Assembly: GCA_021613535.1 (NCBI GenBank) | Contig: CP075494.1 | Coordinates: 806,001 to 870,000 of the forward strand | Direction: 5' to 3' | DNA: 64,000 bases | Source: Adineta vaga | Taxonomy: Eukaryota; Rotifera | Shown here: positions 12,901 to 23,939 of the stretch, in pieces | Layout of the letters: each line of letters starts with the position of its first letter | Numbering within the stretch: position 1 is the first letter of the stretch | The notes under the pieces: generated by a model | Told to the model about the DNA's origin: nothing | Databases searched by the model: none | The model's input: the letters and a program-made list of their open reading frames with translations, nothing else | Position numbers and translations under genes: made by a program

Positions 12901-13159
12901 AGAAGTTTCAATCAAATATCAACAAGTAACAATTTTGATTCCGTGCACAATGCAAACATTAATCTCGGACTTGATCAAAGAAACATTGCTAAAATTAAAT
13001 ATTCCGAATAATGATCTATCTATGTTTGAATTAGTCGCTCTTGGTAATCAACGAACACAAGTGGAGTTTGACTATACAATTGACGATATTCATCAAGAAT
13101 TATTTCCCGAAAATACCAAAACATTGCCATTCGAGTTAGAAACGAAGAACAGCGAGTAA
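9951..13159 (+). CDS. Cytosolic NHL propeller fused to a 700-residue beta-rich C-terminal region
   Basis: Exons 9951-10121, 10182-10971 and 11049-13159 join in frame (introns 60 and 77 bp) to about 1023 aa. There is no signal peptide. Residues 20-320 are NHL blades (LYVADRDNHRIQRF, LFVADQSNNRIQKF, LYIADHGNHRIQR). From residue 321 comes a Lys/Glu/Asn-rich region without TM segments. In it, short units such as VTVIHPDGKSINY, VKISYEDQSKEICVLKG and VSIKYQQVTILIP look like repeated beta-grasp (ubiquitin-like) segments; that fold is my inference. NHL with a large cytosolic tail suggests a scaffold; partner unknown. The splice at 10122-10181 leaves extra residues (HIIFEW) inside a blade, so that junction is less certain. 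A TGTGGG-type element begins 90 bp after the stop. Confidence 0.7.
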
Positions 13160-13248
13160 TCGCTGTCTTCATCATTTCGATTATGATAATTGTCATGCTT
13201 TTGTTTTAATAAAAATGATTTTATATTCTTAATTTACGTAGAAATAAA

Positions 13249-13295
13249 TTGAGGGTATGAGTGGTTATTTATCCTTCACTCACACCCACCCTCAA
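13249..13295. repeat. TGTGGG-type palindromic element, copy 3
   Basis: Compact 47-bp copy: TTGAGGGTATGAGTGG...CACTCACACCCACCCTCAA. It lies just past the stop of the NHL fusion gene. Confidence 0.75.
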
Positions 13296-13404
13296 CATCT
13301 ATCTACTTTTATTTCATATGCGATAATAATTATTTAATGAAAAAGGAAATATTAAGTTTTCAATTCGTTATAAATTCATCGGTAGTTGTTGTATATTCTT
13401 CATA

Positions 13405-13653
13405 TTAATGTTTAAAACCAAGTATTCGACGAATAATAACACCAATTTTTACGATAATTCTTATCAAAGTTAATGGAAATCCAGATGGATAAGTTTGAGC
13501 ATTATCAAAAAGTAAATAAAATTGCCAAATAAACTTATGTTCATCGCGTGAAATACCAAGATAATTTTCCAAGAATGCTAGTCGAATTCCATTATATCGA
13601 TTAGTTGGTTCAACACGGAAGCGAATAATTAAATCTTCTCTATTATGTTCCAT
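13405..13653 (-). CDS. Small unrecognised ORF or exon
   Basis: 82 codons, MEHNREDLIIRFRVEP..., with a hydrophobic C-terminal segment (LTLIRIIVKIGVIIRRIL). TTTTAG precedes the ATG, so it may be a last exon of a longer gene. A palindromic element begins 16 bp upstream. No family recognised. Confidence 0.35.
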   Translation of the reverse strand: MEHNREDLIIRFRVEPTNRYNGIRLAFLENYLGISRDEHKFIWQFYLLFDNAQTYPSGFPLTLIRIIVKIGVIIRRILGFKH

Positions 13654-13668
13654 CTAAAATATATGCGC

Positions 13669-13733
13669 ATAGGGTGTGGGTGTAAGTGTGGTTGCAGAAG
13701 AGATGTTTACACCCACAACCACACCCACCCTAT
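13669..13733. repeat. TGTGGG-type palindromic element, copy 4
   Basis: ATAGGGTGTGGGTGTAAG arm, core GCAGAAGAGATG, and ACACCCACAACCACACCCAC...CCTAT arm. The core resembles copies at 27107 and 41584. Confidence 0.75.
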
Positions 13734-13838
13734 CGTATAAATAAATTTAAGAAGATTTTCTCATTTATATGAAATCTCTTTTCACTATGATTGATAATAT
13801 ATAGTAAACAATCATCGTTATCTTACTTTCACTTGTTG

Positions 13839-14056
13839 TTATTTTCGATATATATCTGGTTCAATGTTTGGATTCTCATTGGTCCGTATCACTATAAATA
13901 GACATTATGAAATATATCATCAATTTTCTCAATGATTCCTATTGACACTCACTCTTCGTATATCGCATAAGAAAGAAACCACCAATCGTTAAAATAACTG
14001 TAAAACAAATGATACATGTAATTAATAATGTTTTTCGTCGTCGAAAAGGTGCTCTC
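13839..14056 (-). CDS. C-terminal exons of a single-pass membrane protein
   Basis: Two exons, 13953-14056 and 13839-13891, with a 61-bp intron. They encode a basic stretch (RRAPFRRRKT), a hydrophobic segment (LLITCIICFTVILTIGGFFL), then MRYTK and a polar tail ending NIEPDIYRK. An acceptor AG precedes 14056 and the upstream exons were not found. Confidence 0.4.
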
Positions 14057-14810
14057 CTAATAATATTCAAAATACATAAGGATGAAAAAAAACTTTAACA
14101 TAAAATCTCTTCTTTCAACAGCGATTATTTGACTAGATAAATATTTTGTTCTTAGAGCATAGACATGAGTATCTCTCTTTTTTATACACATCCTCAGAAA
14201 TCATTATACTATGAAAGATAAAGTGATCATTTCAATCACAGGTACGGAATTTCATTTTTTCCTGCTTTTCAAGTGTGTACACTATATTTGATTATAAAGA
14301 GTGAAAGAGAGATGATAACAAAAAAATGATTACAACGTTTAGTTTGTTTCTAGAATAAAATGTCAAAAAGTTCTTCATTTTAAATTTTAATCTTTCAAAT
14401 CATATATTTTTCAGTTAAAAAAAGGAATAGGGATGATCGTGACTTACTCAATCACTATTAATTCATGTTCAGATTTCATTTCAATTTGATTTAATACATT
14501 AAAAAATTGTTCTGATTATTTTATCGGAGAAAAAAGAAATGTTAGCAGAAGGTTTTTTTGAATATGTTGTTGAAGTTGTTTTTACGACTAAAAAAAATCC
14601 TTTTCTAAGCGTGTAACTATATAGTTTGAGAGTGTGTAAGTATAGTGTTCAAGTCTTCCACATGTGTTATTGATACTATTATTGTAAGAAAAATGTCTGT
14701 ATTTGATTACATTATAAAAGTTCTGATATTCTATGATACTTCTATAAGACTGAAAGACAAATAAAGAAATAAACAAAAGAAATCTGCAATCAATCCAATT
14801 TTTTTATTGA
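14057..14810. other. Intergenic, no gene seen
   Basis: AT-rich with short open frames lacking family features; possibly intron or 5' exons of the membrane-protein fragment at 13839-14056. Confidence 0.4.
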
Positions 14811-15059
14811 TCAATAAAAATGTCGTAAATATTCTCGACTATCTTCATCGTCATAATGATGAAAAGCATAATGTCTATGTCGTCGATGAACACCATGATG
14901 TTTATGGACTACAGCAGGTGATGGATGAATATGATGAAATTGTTGATTAGCAGAATAAAGATAATTTCCATTACGTTGATTAACATAACCACGTAGACGA
15001 GAATTTATATTATACCAATGTGCAGCAGTTCTAGGACCCATTCCTGTCGGAGTACTCAT
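14811..15059 (-). CDS. Small His-rich protein, 82 aa
   Basis: A complete single-exon frame starts MSTPTGMGPRTAAHWYNINS. The second half is rich in histidine (FHHIHPSPAVVHKHHGVHRR and HYAFHHYDDED) with a short acidic run, compatible with metal binding but not proof of it. No signal peptide, no recognised family. Confidence 0.45.
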   Translation of the reverse strand: MSTPTGMGPRTAAHWYNINSRLRGYVNQRNGNYLYSANQQFHHIHPSPAVVHKHHGVHRRHRHYAFHHYDDEDSREYLRHFY

Positions 15060-15507
15060 ATTGATGATGAATAAATAGAATGTAAATGAGTTTGGGTGGT
15101 TGATGTTCTATTCTTATATAAATGAGAAAATGTTCTATATGTTAAAAGATTGCTCATCAAAGATGAGTCATAAAAAGCAGTGAACCATGAAAAATAAAAC
15201 ACCTCTGTAGATGACAAAGCAATTTTTCTAATTGAAAAATATATGTCTATGTCATGTCCTACGTATTTCTGTTTAAATGATTGAAAATAAATGTGAATCA
15301 AATATTAGTTAAATATTCTTTTCTTGGTTTAGAATTTCTTATGTAAAATAATAGAAAGTGGCTATGCGCACGCAAATAAAGTATAAATTAAACTCTCCGA
15401 TCACATAAATATAAAAAAATGAAGTTAGACAGATCAACTAATTTAGAAATGTTTCCTCTTTTGGATTTTAAAGGAAATTGTTGAATTTCATTCCTTTGAA
15501 AACAATG

Positions 15508-15574
15508 AGCGCGTGTGGGTGTGAGTAAGAGTAAGAGAAGAATAGATATAAATATCTAAGCCCACACCCTCAAG
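15508..15574. repeat. TGTGGG-type palindromic element, copy 5
   Basis: GCGCGTGTGGGTGTGAG arm, about 35-bp core, then GCCCACACCCTCAAG followed by ATG, matching the CAAGATGG right edge of other copies. Confidence 0.7.
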
Positions 15575-15758
15575 ATGCGAATCTTTGTCGTAAGATTTAC
15601 AAATGAGAAATATAGTTTGTGAACTATATTAACTGTCAAAGAAGACATGTCTTTTATACTTTAATCTTCTATCGCTAATATGTTTAATCACGTAGAACGA
15701 AAAGAATCATACAGACGATAAGATGATTGAATAAAACTATGAATGATTTCTGTTATAA

Positions 15759-15950
15759 TCATGGGAAATACGATGTAGTTGATTCGAACAAATCGCTTTT
15801 CTTTCCTTGTTTATATTGATAATATAATATAAGTATGAGAAATGTAGTTACTATCGTAATTCCAACAAGAGAAATGAATAAAATACAATATGTTTTGAGT
15901 CTTGTTATATGGTTGAGATCATAATTCCGATCCTTTCCGAGGATAATCAC
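15759..15950 (-). CDS. Short single-TM reading frame
   Basis: 63 codons with one convincing TM helix (TYCILFISLVGITIVTTFLI) followed by YQYKQGKKSD. It could be a small membrane protein or an exon of a larger one. No family recognised. Confidence 0.3.
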   Translation of the reverse strand: MIILGKDRNYDLNHITRLKTYCILFISLVGITIVTTFLILILYYQYKQGKKSDLFESTTSYFP

Positions 15951-17216
15951 AATGTCGACAACATTTATAAATCTGATCGAATTAAATTATAAAAAATTTC
16001 AAATACTTGGAAAATAAATCATCAAATTCTTTCTGGTGTTTTCTTCTAGCTATTCTTAGAGTCCGTGATGTTGACTGATACGTTTTGTTTAATTTCATAA
16101 TATATTCAGTTACGATAGATCTATCATCAACCTATCGTCTAGAACATTAATTCTTTAAATTAGTATCCATAATCTATTCTTGATACGATCTTCAACATCG
16201 GCCAATAGAACATGACAATGACACATAACACGTGTCATCGATTTTCGTAGAATAATAATTCCAAAGACAAATGACAAAGAACAAATGAAATATAATGTAA
16301 AAATAAGAACCACAGTCGTTGAAATATATCAATCAGGTTTTTCTTCCGAAAGAATTTTTTTAAATAACGACGACATATCGAAAATTTTGTTTGTTTGATT
16401 ATTTTGGATTTACCTTTCGACATCATGAAAAAGAAATGAAAGAAAACATTAGTCATCATATTATTGATATTTCTTTTCCCTTCAATTCATTTTCTATAAA
16501 TCGAATCAAAGAGTTTTTTTCTTTGGATGAAAACTATAGAAATAAATTAATCTTCAAAATATATTATATTTGTTCACCTGTCGATAAAGTCTATATGGGT
16601 TGAGATGATTGTAAATAGATGGATGTTTAATAATGGTTAGTTATACTGACAAGAATATTAATACAAATCATCGGAAGAATTCCGCGATCAGTATTTCGAA
16701 CACGTTTACAGAAACTATCTGTTTTTTTGTAATGTTATTTTTACCGATGACACGTACCATTGTTATTTTATCTTTTCTATTGTGGTATATTCTTTTTCAA
16801 TTAAAAATATAAAATAAGCTAATAAATTTAATAGAAATAGTTGTATTATTTAGTAAATATTTTAAATCTAAAAGATAATCAAAGAAAAATTTCTTTATAA
16901 ATAAACAATGAAAAGAAATATTTTATTATTTTATTGAAAATTATTTAATAAAGAACTAAATAAATATAAAAAAACCAAAAGATTTTATTAAATTTTCTTT
17001 TAAATATTGAAAATTAAATAATCAACAGAATTTTTGTTCTTTTATTCATTAATTTCAATTTGAAATACAGATTTCAAAAACTTCAATAAAAAACTAATTT
17101 TATTGAATAAAGATTTATTTGAATTTATTTTTATTTAAATATTTTCATCTTTCTTCATCAAATGCAAAAATTTATTTTCTTTTTCTTTTAAAAATTATTT
17201 CACTTTTTATCAAGTT
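15951..17216. other. Gene-poor AT-rich stretch with a possible decayed TM exon
   Basis: On the minus strand around 16140-16315 a frame encodes a hydrophobic run (VVLIFTLYFICSLSFVFGII) and a soluble tail. A stop lies just upstream with no AG or ATG between, so it is not callable as intact. The rest is very AT-rich with no feature. Confidence 0.35.
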
Positions 17217-19203
17217 TTATTCATATAATTCCGAACTGTTGAGAGAACCACCATTGAATCCACCAGTAACTAAAACCGTTCCATTTGATAAAATTGTTGC
17301 TGTATGATAATATCGTCCAACTTTCATATTGTTTGTTATTGTCCAATTACCTGTTGTTGGATCATATAATTCAGCACTGTTGAGAGGACAACAACCACCA
17401 GTAACTAAAACTGTTCCATTTGATAAAATTGTTGCTGTATGATAAAATCGTCCAACACTCATATTCTTTGTTGTTGTCCAATGACCTGTTGTTGGATCAT
17501 ATAATTCAGCACTGTTGAGAGAACCACTATTCAATCCACCAGTAACTAAAACTGTTCCATTTGATAAAATTGTTGCTGTATGTGCATATCGTCCAACACT
17601 CATATTCTTTGTTGTTGTCCAATGACCTGTTGTTGGATCATATAATTCAACACTGTTGAGAGAAAAACTATTCAATCCACCAGTAACTAAGACTGTTCCA
17701 TTTGATAAAATTGTTGCTGCATGAAGATATCGTCCAACTTTCATATTGTTTGTTGTTGTCCAATGAGCTGTTGTTGGATCATATAATTCAGCACTGTTGA
17801 GAGAAAAACTATTCAATCCACCAGTAACTAAAACTTTTCCATTTGATAAAATTGTTGCTGTATGAGAAGATCGTCCAACACTCATATTCTTTGTTGTTAT
17901 CCAATGACCTGTTGTTGGATCATATAATTCAACACTGTTGAGAGAACCAACTCCACCAGTAACTAAGACTGTTCCATTTGATAAAATTGTTGCTGCATGA
18001 AGATATCGTCCAACTTTCATATTGTTTGTTATTGTCCAATTACCTGTTGTTGGATCATATAATTCAGCACTGTTGATAGCACCACCTCCACCAGTAACTA
18101 AAACTTTTCCATTTGATAAAATTGTTGCTGCATGAGAATATCGTCCAACATTCATATTTCCTGTGTTAATCCATCCTAAAAAAGAAAATTGATTTGAATA
18201 AAAATAAATGAATTAAGAAAAGGAAACCTTTCGATTGATAAATAATTAAATCAAATTTAATTAATTGATGATAATTTTGATTAATAATAAAAATATTTCC
18301 AAATGAATCAAATGAAATAGTTGACGGAGAATTTAATTGTGAATTTGTACAACCAATAATACAAAAAAATCCATTTTGTTTTTGTTGAATAATTCTTTGA
18401 TTATTTGAATCAATAATAAATAAAAATTGATTCAAATCTAAAATAATATCCGAAGGACAATTTAAATTAATTGTAAAATCTAATGAATGATTTCCAACAA
18501 TAGTTTGACCAATAAAAGATTCCGATTGAAATAATTGAATTCGATTATTATCACAATCAGCAACAAATAAATTTTGATTAAATTGATCAATAAAAATTCC
18601 TTTTGGATTTGAAAGTGTTGTTGATGTTGAACCTTTTGTTCCTGTTCCTGCAATAATCATTAAAGGATTCCAAGAATAAATTAATGATTTTGAAAGAATT
18701 TGATGTCGAGTTGAAATTGAACAAAAAAGATTTTGATTTTCATCAATAAAAATATCAAAACATTGTTCACATAAATTCATTTGTTTTTTTATTAAATTTG
18801 TTGAATTCAGTTCCATTTGACTAACACCACTATTGAATTCAAATGTATCAAAATATATTTCATTTGTTTCTCCGATAAAAATACTTGATGAACTTATTGA
18901 AGTATTTATTTTTAATATCAAAGTTCCTTGAAGAGAAAGGAGAAGGATTTGTTTTTTTTCTCGATTTGGAATAAAAATTGTATTATTTTTATCAATAAAT
19001 AAATCCGAAGGAAATAAACCAATTAATGTTTCATTTGCAATTATTGTTCCATTTGGATTCCATGATGAATCAAATGAGATTGACGGTTGATTATACGAAA
19101 TTCCTTTTTGAAAAAGAAAAAGATCAAAAATAATAAAAAATTGAAATAAAATTTTACCTTGAATTTGTTGAATTAAGAAAAAGAAAAAGATTGAAGAAAT
19201 CAT
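17217..19203 (-). CDS. Secreted NHL plus seven-blade Kelch double propeller
   Basis: Three exons (19158-19203, 18228-19103, 17217-18175) join in frame to about 626 aa. Exon 1 is a signal peptide (MISSIFFFFLIQQIQG). Exon 2 opens with GISYNQPSISF, the same opening as the secreted NHL gene at 1-3042, followed by NHL blades. Exon 3 holds exactly seven Kelch-type repeats of 43-47 residues with pattern M-x-VGR-x-x-H-x-ATILSNGxVLVTGG...LNSxELYDPTTGxW. The last repeat ends ELYE, and the entry residues GWINTGN may close the ring. Repeats are nearly identical at DNA level, implying recent expansion or gene conversion. Probably extracellular binding; ligand unknown. Confidence 0.8.
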
Positions 19204-20611
19204 TTTTATTATGAAAGAATTTTTTTGAAAATGTTTTTCTTTTTATATTTTGTTTTATAAAATAAAAATCATTTAACAAATATTCGAAGTTCATTAACCT
19301 TCCAAGAACTTTTCTTATTAAATCACACTTTTTTATTTTCTCAGAATTTCATTTTAAGACAACATTTCTGTTTGTTTAATTGAACAATATAAACATAAGA
19401 TTCATGCATTAAAAAATCTATTTTTATAATTTAATAAATCAAGTTTCATCAATTAAATTTAACAATTTTTCTTTATTCTATCAATATATTTTCAATAAGA
19501 ATTGAAGTCAAAACATTTTCGTCTATCTTAAAGTAATTGAATTGAATCAGATGAAATGTCTTTAAATAGTCGTATATATTTTGTATTTATTCTTCGAAAA
19601 TAAACCTTATCTTTTTTAATCGTAATAATTGAAATTAATTCTTCTTTATTGTCCAACTATGTTATATTCAATATGATACGATTATATTAACTTTTTCTAT
19701 CGTGATGATAATACAAACCATTGGAAATATTCGAAGTTTTATCCTCGCTTATGATGATAATAGTTTGAATTGATGAAACATTCTTGTGTATTTAAAACTT
19801 TCGTGAACATTTTGATAAATTCTAATTTTTATATTGTGTAAATCAAGGTGGAATAATAAATGAGATTCTTTCTTGAAGATCTATTTGAACATCATTAACT
19901 TATTGTAATTCAATTCATTCAATAAAACTTCATTCAAATGCAAAAATTTCTTTACAAATTATTCGAATAATTTAAATAAAAGAGAAACTACAGATGGCAA
20001 CTGACTCACAATTTCTTCCTTGATCTCTATACAACCGAAGATTACAGAAGTAAAATGAATGCATAATTAGATTTATTAATAATTGAAAATTTCCGTACAG
20101 CAAAATACATATCAAAGGATCGAATATAACTTATTATCGAAGAAAATAAATATAAGGTTTTCGTTATAGGGAATATAAAGGTATCTCGAGAATCTTGATC
20201 AACTACTATATCGAGAAATCTCACTATGATAAATCAAGGCTATCGTAACCAAACAATAATGAAGATGACCGTGTTTATTGGGGGTAAACAGGGACAAATC
20301 AAGAACAAGAAACATTGGAGAAAAAGAGAAAAAGGCAACTTTATATGTGTAACAAGCATCTGATGCCTTTTTTGTAACGTTTTCCCGGAAATCACATGTA
20401 TTCAGATGTAAGATGAATTTCTCGGAAATCAAAAAAACATTTTCCAAGAATTCTTGATAGTCGAAGTCGTTACTCTAAACCCAATACAGGAAATTTTTAC
20501 TGAGGTTGCCATGAAGGGTGATGAAATTCATGTTTAGCACAGTCAAAACTATTTTCAAAAAGAGTTAGAAGAACTTCAAAAACTACTGTAACGGAATTTA
20601 TTGTGAAAGAT
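19204..20611. other. Intergenic, no gene seen
   Basis: AT-rich. Short frames at 20042-20447 (-) lack homology or a convincing signal. Confidence 0.4.
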
Positions 20612-20673
20612 GAGAAGGATGGGTGTTGGTGTTCGTTAAAGGTAGAATGATCACACCCACTGACACCCTCAAT
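20612..20673. repeat. TGTGGG-type palindromic element, copy 6 (diverged)
   Basis: GAAGGATGGGTGTTGGTG arm, core CGTTAAAGGTAGAATGATC, then ACACCCACTGACACCCTCAA. The core resembles those at 20788 and 46778. Confidence 0.6.
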
Positions 20674-20787
20674 CTTAATCTTTCTTTTCTCAGTTGATCA
20701 GTTAACATATCCAGTTTTTTTGGTAGCTCTTTGATATAATCGACCAAAGTTTAGTAAGTGTGCATCGTGAAACTCACTAGGTATTAC

Positions 20788-20879
20788 TTGAGGGTGTGGG
20801 TGCGTGTGGCTGTGGCTGTGAGTTAAGTGTATAGCTTGACCGACACTCACACCCCCACACCCACCCACACCCTCACAAG
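20788..20879. repeat. TGTGGG-type palindromic element, copy 7
   Basis: Longest paired copy: CTTGAGGGTGTGGGTGCGTG..., core GTTAAGTGTATAGCTTGAC, then CACTCACACCCCCACACCCA...CACCCTCACAAG. The core closely matches the copy at 46778-46820. Confidence 0.8.
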
Positions 20880-21211
20880 GCGATCGTCGTATCAAACAAT
20901 CTCATCTTCAAATCGATGGATACTAAACACGTCTTCTTCGCGTCAAATTGCTGCAAAGACAGGGAAATCGTTCCAATGTTTCGTCAGTTGAAAAATGGGC
21001 AGCTTATTGAAATTAACTGTCGAAACCAATAAAAGATTACAACAAGTATACCCATGGAGTTGAACGATGCACTCAAATGATATTCTGCTATATTTTTCAT
21101 CACAAGTCTAGAAGAAATTAGCTTCGGCTTTTCGTTTTTTTCTTCAATGCATCCATTGCGAACTGATTTATCTGCAACACTCAATTAGCTCAGAAGCAAT
21201 TATTTGGCTGT
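20880..21211. other. Intergenic, no gene seen
   Basis: No supported frame between the palindromic element and the inverted-repeat element. Confidence 0.4.
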
Positions 21212-21427
21212 GCTACCCTCTAAATAAAAAAGGTAAGGTGGCCGAACCCATCAAAAAGGGTTTCGTAGACGATGGTTCGGAGTGTGTACCCGCGGTCAGA
21301 TCCTTTTTAGGTTTCGTAGATTTTGAAAACCATTTCTTTCGATTTTTCAACGCATTCTGAAGCTTTTGAAATCTACGAAACCCTTTTGATGGTTTTGGTA
21401 ATACACCTTTTTTATTTAGAGTGTAGC
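21212..21427. repeat. MITE-like element, 216 bp
   Basis: Terminal inverted repeats of 23 bp match at 22 positions (left starts GCTACCCTCTAAATAAAA, right ends TTTATTTAGAGTGTAGC). Inside, a second inverted pair (GGGTTTCGTAGA near 21279 and TCTACGAAACCC near 21372) extends the foldback. Non-coding, so a non-autonomous transposon. No clear target duplication. Confidence 0.75.
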
Positions 21428-22136
21428 TAAGTCTCTCTGTTTTGGCGCTGAACGGAAAGATTTGAGGAGGCCACCGTTAGGCAAGAAGCGTAAATTGGTA
21501 AAGTCACAATCTGCTGTTCAACTGGAGAAGGGAATGCATCTGACTGTCAATGGAACACGAAAAGGATGTGCCTCTGGTAGCACAAAAGAAGTGCAAGTTC
21601 GATCAAGCATTGAATGCTCTACTTGCAAATGGGCTTTTTGCGTAACGTAGGAGAGAAGCTGTTTCTTGCAATACCATACGGCTTTTATGTGAGCATTTTG
21701 ATTGAGATTGTAACGATTTTTGAACTGGACTCGAGAGACAGATACTGATACTGTATATATTTTATTCATGAAAGAGCACACACTACTGTCTATTCCTCAT
21801 CTTTTATATAGCAGAAGGAATATCCAGTATCACACTATATCTGGTCAGCTGATCAAAACAAACTAAGTACATAGAAATATGAACTATCTAAGTGCAAGCT
21901 GAGGACAGAAAAAGATACAAACTATCTAAGCGCAAATTAAAAGAACACAGGTGAGGACGTGATAGATCGTCACACAGATCCAATAAAATGATGAAAAGAA
22001 CCAGTTTTTGATACAAAAAACTGTCCTAGAAGAGTTTAAATCTTTTCTTAGATACAGAAGAAGCTCACTAATATACGATGACGAATGTTGATGATTATAC
22101 ATGAAACGAAAGTGTTGTATATTGTCTTAAAAAACA
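21428..22136. other. Intergenic, no supported gene
   Basis: Overlapping short frames at 21462-21781 on both strands show no family features and start at the edge of the MITE. Confidence 0.4.
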
Positions 22137-22394
22137 TTAAAATTTACCACTAACCGATCCACCCACATCTGCATTAACACCGCATCCTGCATATGAGTCT
22201 GCCTCTCTCTGACGGCAATACTGAACACAGTCTGGTGAAGCCTTGTCTAGGGCGCAAAGCCGCTTGCATTTCATGTAACGGTAACAAGGATCGAACCAAC
22301 TATGCCAACCACCAAAGATGCCATTGACGGAGACTGCACAGAACCATAGACAAATAACCAGAGTGACAAGCAACGTTCGATTAAAAGCCATCAT
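22137..22394 (-). CDS. Small secreted Cys-rich peptide, 85 aa
   Basis: A complete single-exon frame has an N-terminal signal peptide (MMAFNRTLLVTLVICLWFCA, cleavage likely after VNG). The mature part has six cysteines with spacing C-x5-C-x3-C-x8-C-x3-C-x10-C and a Gly-rich tail ending GGSVSGKF. Size and cysteine density suggest a disulfide-stabilised secreted peptide. The spacing matches no family I can name, so no function is assigned. Confidence 0.55.
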   Translation of the reverse strand: MMAFNRTLLVTLVICLWFCAVSVNGIFGGWHSWFDPCYRYMKCKRLCALDKASPDCVQYCRQREADSYAGCGVNADVGGSVSGKF

Positions 22395-22762
22395 TTTGTA
22401 TTGCTGGTTGTGTGTAAGGTGAGCTATTATAAGTCAACCCGAAGCCAATGTAATTCACTCAGTCAGTATGTCTGACAAAGCTTGTATTCGAACGAGAGAA
22501 TGAATCAATAAGCGGCGCACCGTTTATTTATACCGTCACACTGATGCTCTTATTGCACGTACTTGAGACCAAGAATATCAAGGTTTGCGATTTTTCTTCG
22601 GTAAAAATCATGCATATGGAAAGGTTAACAGGTTACGAGATAGTGTGAACAAATATTCGCTTGTGTAAGATTGTAAAATTAGTAATCGATGCGAAAATTG
22701 GCGAGCTTACATATATGTTAAAAGAAACTCATAAAACGTTGAAAGGTTACTATATTCAAATT
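22395..22762. other. Upstream region of the secreted peptide gene
   Basis: No gene or repeat recognised; it contains the putative promoter of the minus-strand peptide. Confidence 0.35.
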
Positions 22763-23052
22763 AGATTCTACCAGGACTTGTAAAAAACAAAAAGAGAAGT
22801 GACTTTACATCAGTCATAAATGAAGTACGAATAATAACTGTTTACTATAATTAGTAGTTTCAGAGCTTTCGAGCCGTCATAGGGTAATCTCTAGTGCGAA
22901 TCGGTATTGCCTGTGTGTGCACTCAGATGATACGATATTCAGAGACAAAGTTGTCTGAACTGATTTACAATGATCAGTTATTATTCGTACTTCGTTCGTG
23001 ACTGATGGAAAGTCATTTTTCTTTATGATTTCCGCAAGTCCTAGATGAATCT
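22763..23052. repeat. Foldback (MITE-like) element, 290 bp
   Basis: The two ends are inverted copies over about 75-80 bp with scattered mismatches: AGATTCTACCAGGACTTG...GAAGTACGAATAATAACTG on the left, CAGTTATTATTCGTACTTC...CAAGTCCTAGATGAATCT on the right. The middle is non-coding. Confidence 0.75.
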
Positions 23053-23337
23053 ATTATTAAATCTAATTCTAGTTGCTTTTATTACATTTTTATCATCCTA
23101 TGAGTTCTGCATGTCTTCTTTTCAATTTATTCTACTGCTAATTAACATGATACTTGAAATACTCTGCACCCATGTAGAATATACACGCCAGTTCTCTGCT
23201 TAAAAAACAAGTAGTGCTCATCGGCTTCCGATTTACTTATCCCTACACTGAAAATTGGGACATCACTCTCCGTTTCGTATTTTTGTTAAGAGTGCCAGTA
23301 TATGCCTGTCATATTCACTCACATTTCGACAGAGTAT

Positions 23338-23420
23338 AGGTGGGTGTGGGTGTGAGTGTGGATTCTACATCTATCTAACACCCCACACTCACACCCCTCA
23401 TACCCACACCCACATCCTCG
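23338..23420. repeat. TGTGGG-type palindromic element, copy 8
   Basis: AGGTGGGTGTGGGTGTGAG arm, a core that in reverse complement reads GTTAGATAGATGTAGA (shared with copy 2), then a double ACACCC arm. It abuts the membrane-protein fragment to its right. Confidence 0.75.
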
Positions 23421-23766
23421 AACTGATGATGGTAAATTTTATGGTCATGGATCAACATGTCTAAGAAAGCAGGATATTATTCGAAGAGAAACACAACAAG
23501 AATTCTTTCAATATTTAGTTTCATTCTTACTTACTACTTTAATGATTTTCTTATCGCCAATTTCTTTCCCTACGAATTGGTGGAAAAAATTAGCTATTGA
23601 AGGATTTCTTTGGATCGTTATTTATATTCTTGTTAGAAAAAGCGAACGACACATACGTAATTATAGGAATAAGAAAAATAATGAGCGTTTACAAAAACTG
23701 TGTCCAATGAAGAATTTTCAAATCTGCGATCAGACAGACATGCGAAAATTTTTAAAATATTCCTAA
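23421..23766 (+). pseudogene. 5'-truncated two-TM membrane protein fragment
   Basis: An open frame begins at the edge of the palindromic element and runs to the stop at 23766: DGKFYGHGSTC, RRETQQEFFQYLV, then two hydrophobic segments (SFLLTTLMIFLSPISF and LAIEGFLWIVIYILV) and a basic tail. No own start or signal. The abrupt left edge suggests a gene whose 5' part was lost at the element. Family not recognised. Confidence 0.5.
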
Positions 23767-23868
23767 ATTTCCATAAAAATTGTCTATTGTTATGGTCAAA
23801 ATCTCCAGCGGATTCGTTGAATAACATTCGTTAATTCTTTTCGATATACTTCCGATGGCAGAATAAAT

Positions 23869-23939
23869 ACGGTGGGTGTGGGTGCGTGTCGGTGAGGGTA
23901 TGAATGATAATGGAGAAAAGACCCACACCCACACCCTTA
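23869..23939. repeat. TGTGGG-type palindromic element, copy 9
   Basis: ACGGTGGGTGTGGGTGCGTG arm, core with GGAGAAAAG, then ACCCACACCCACACCCTTA. It follows the membrane-protein fragment by about 100 bp. Confidence 0.75.
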
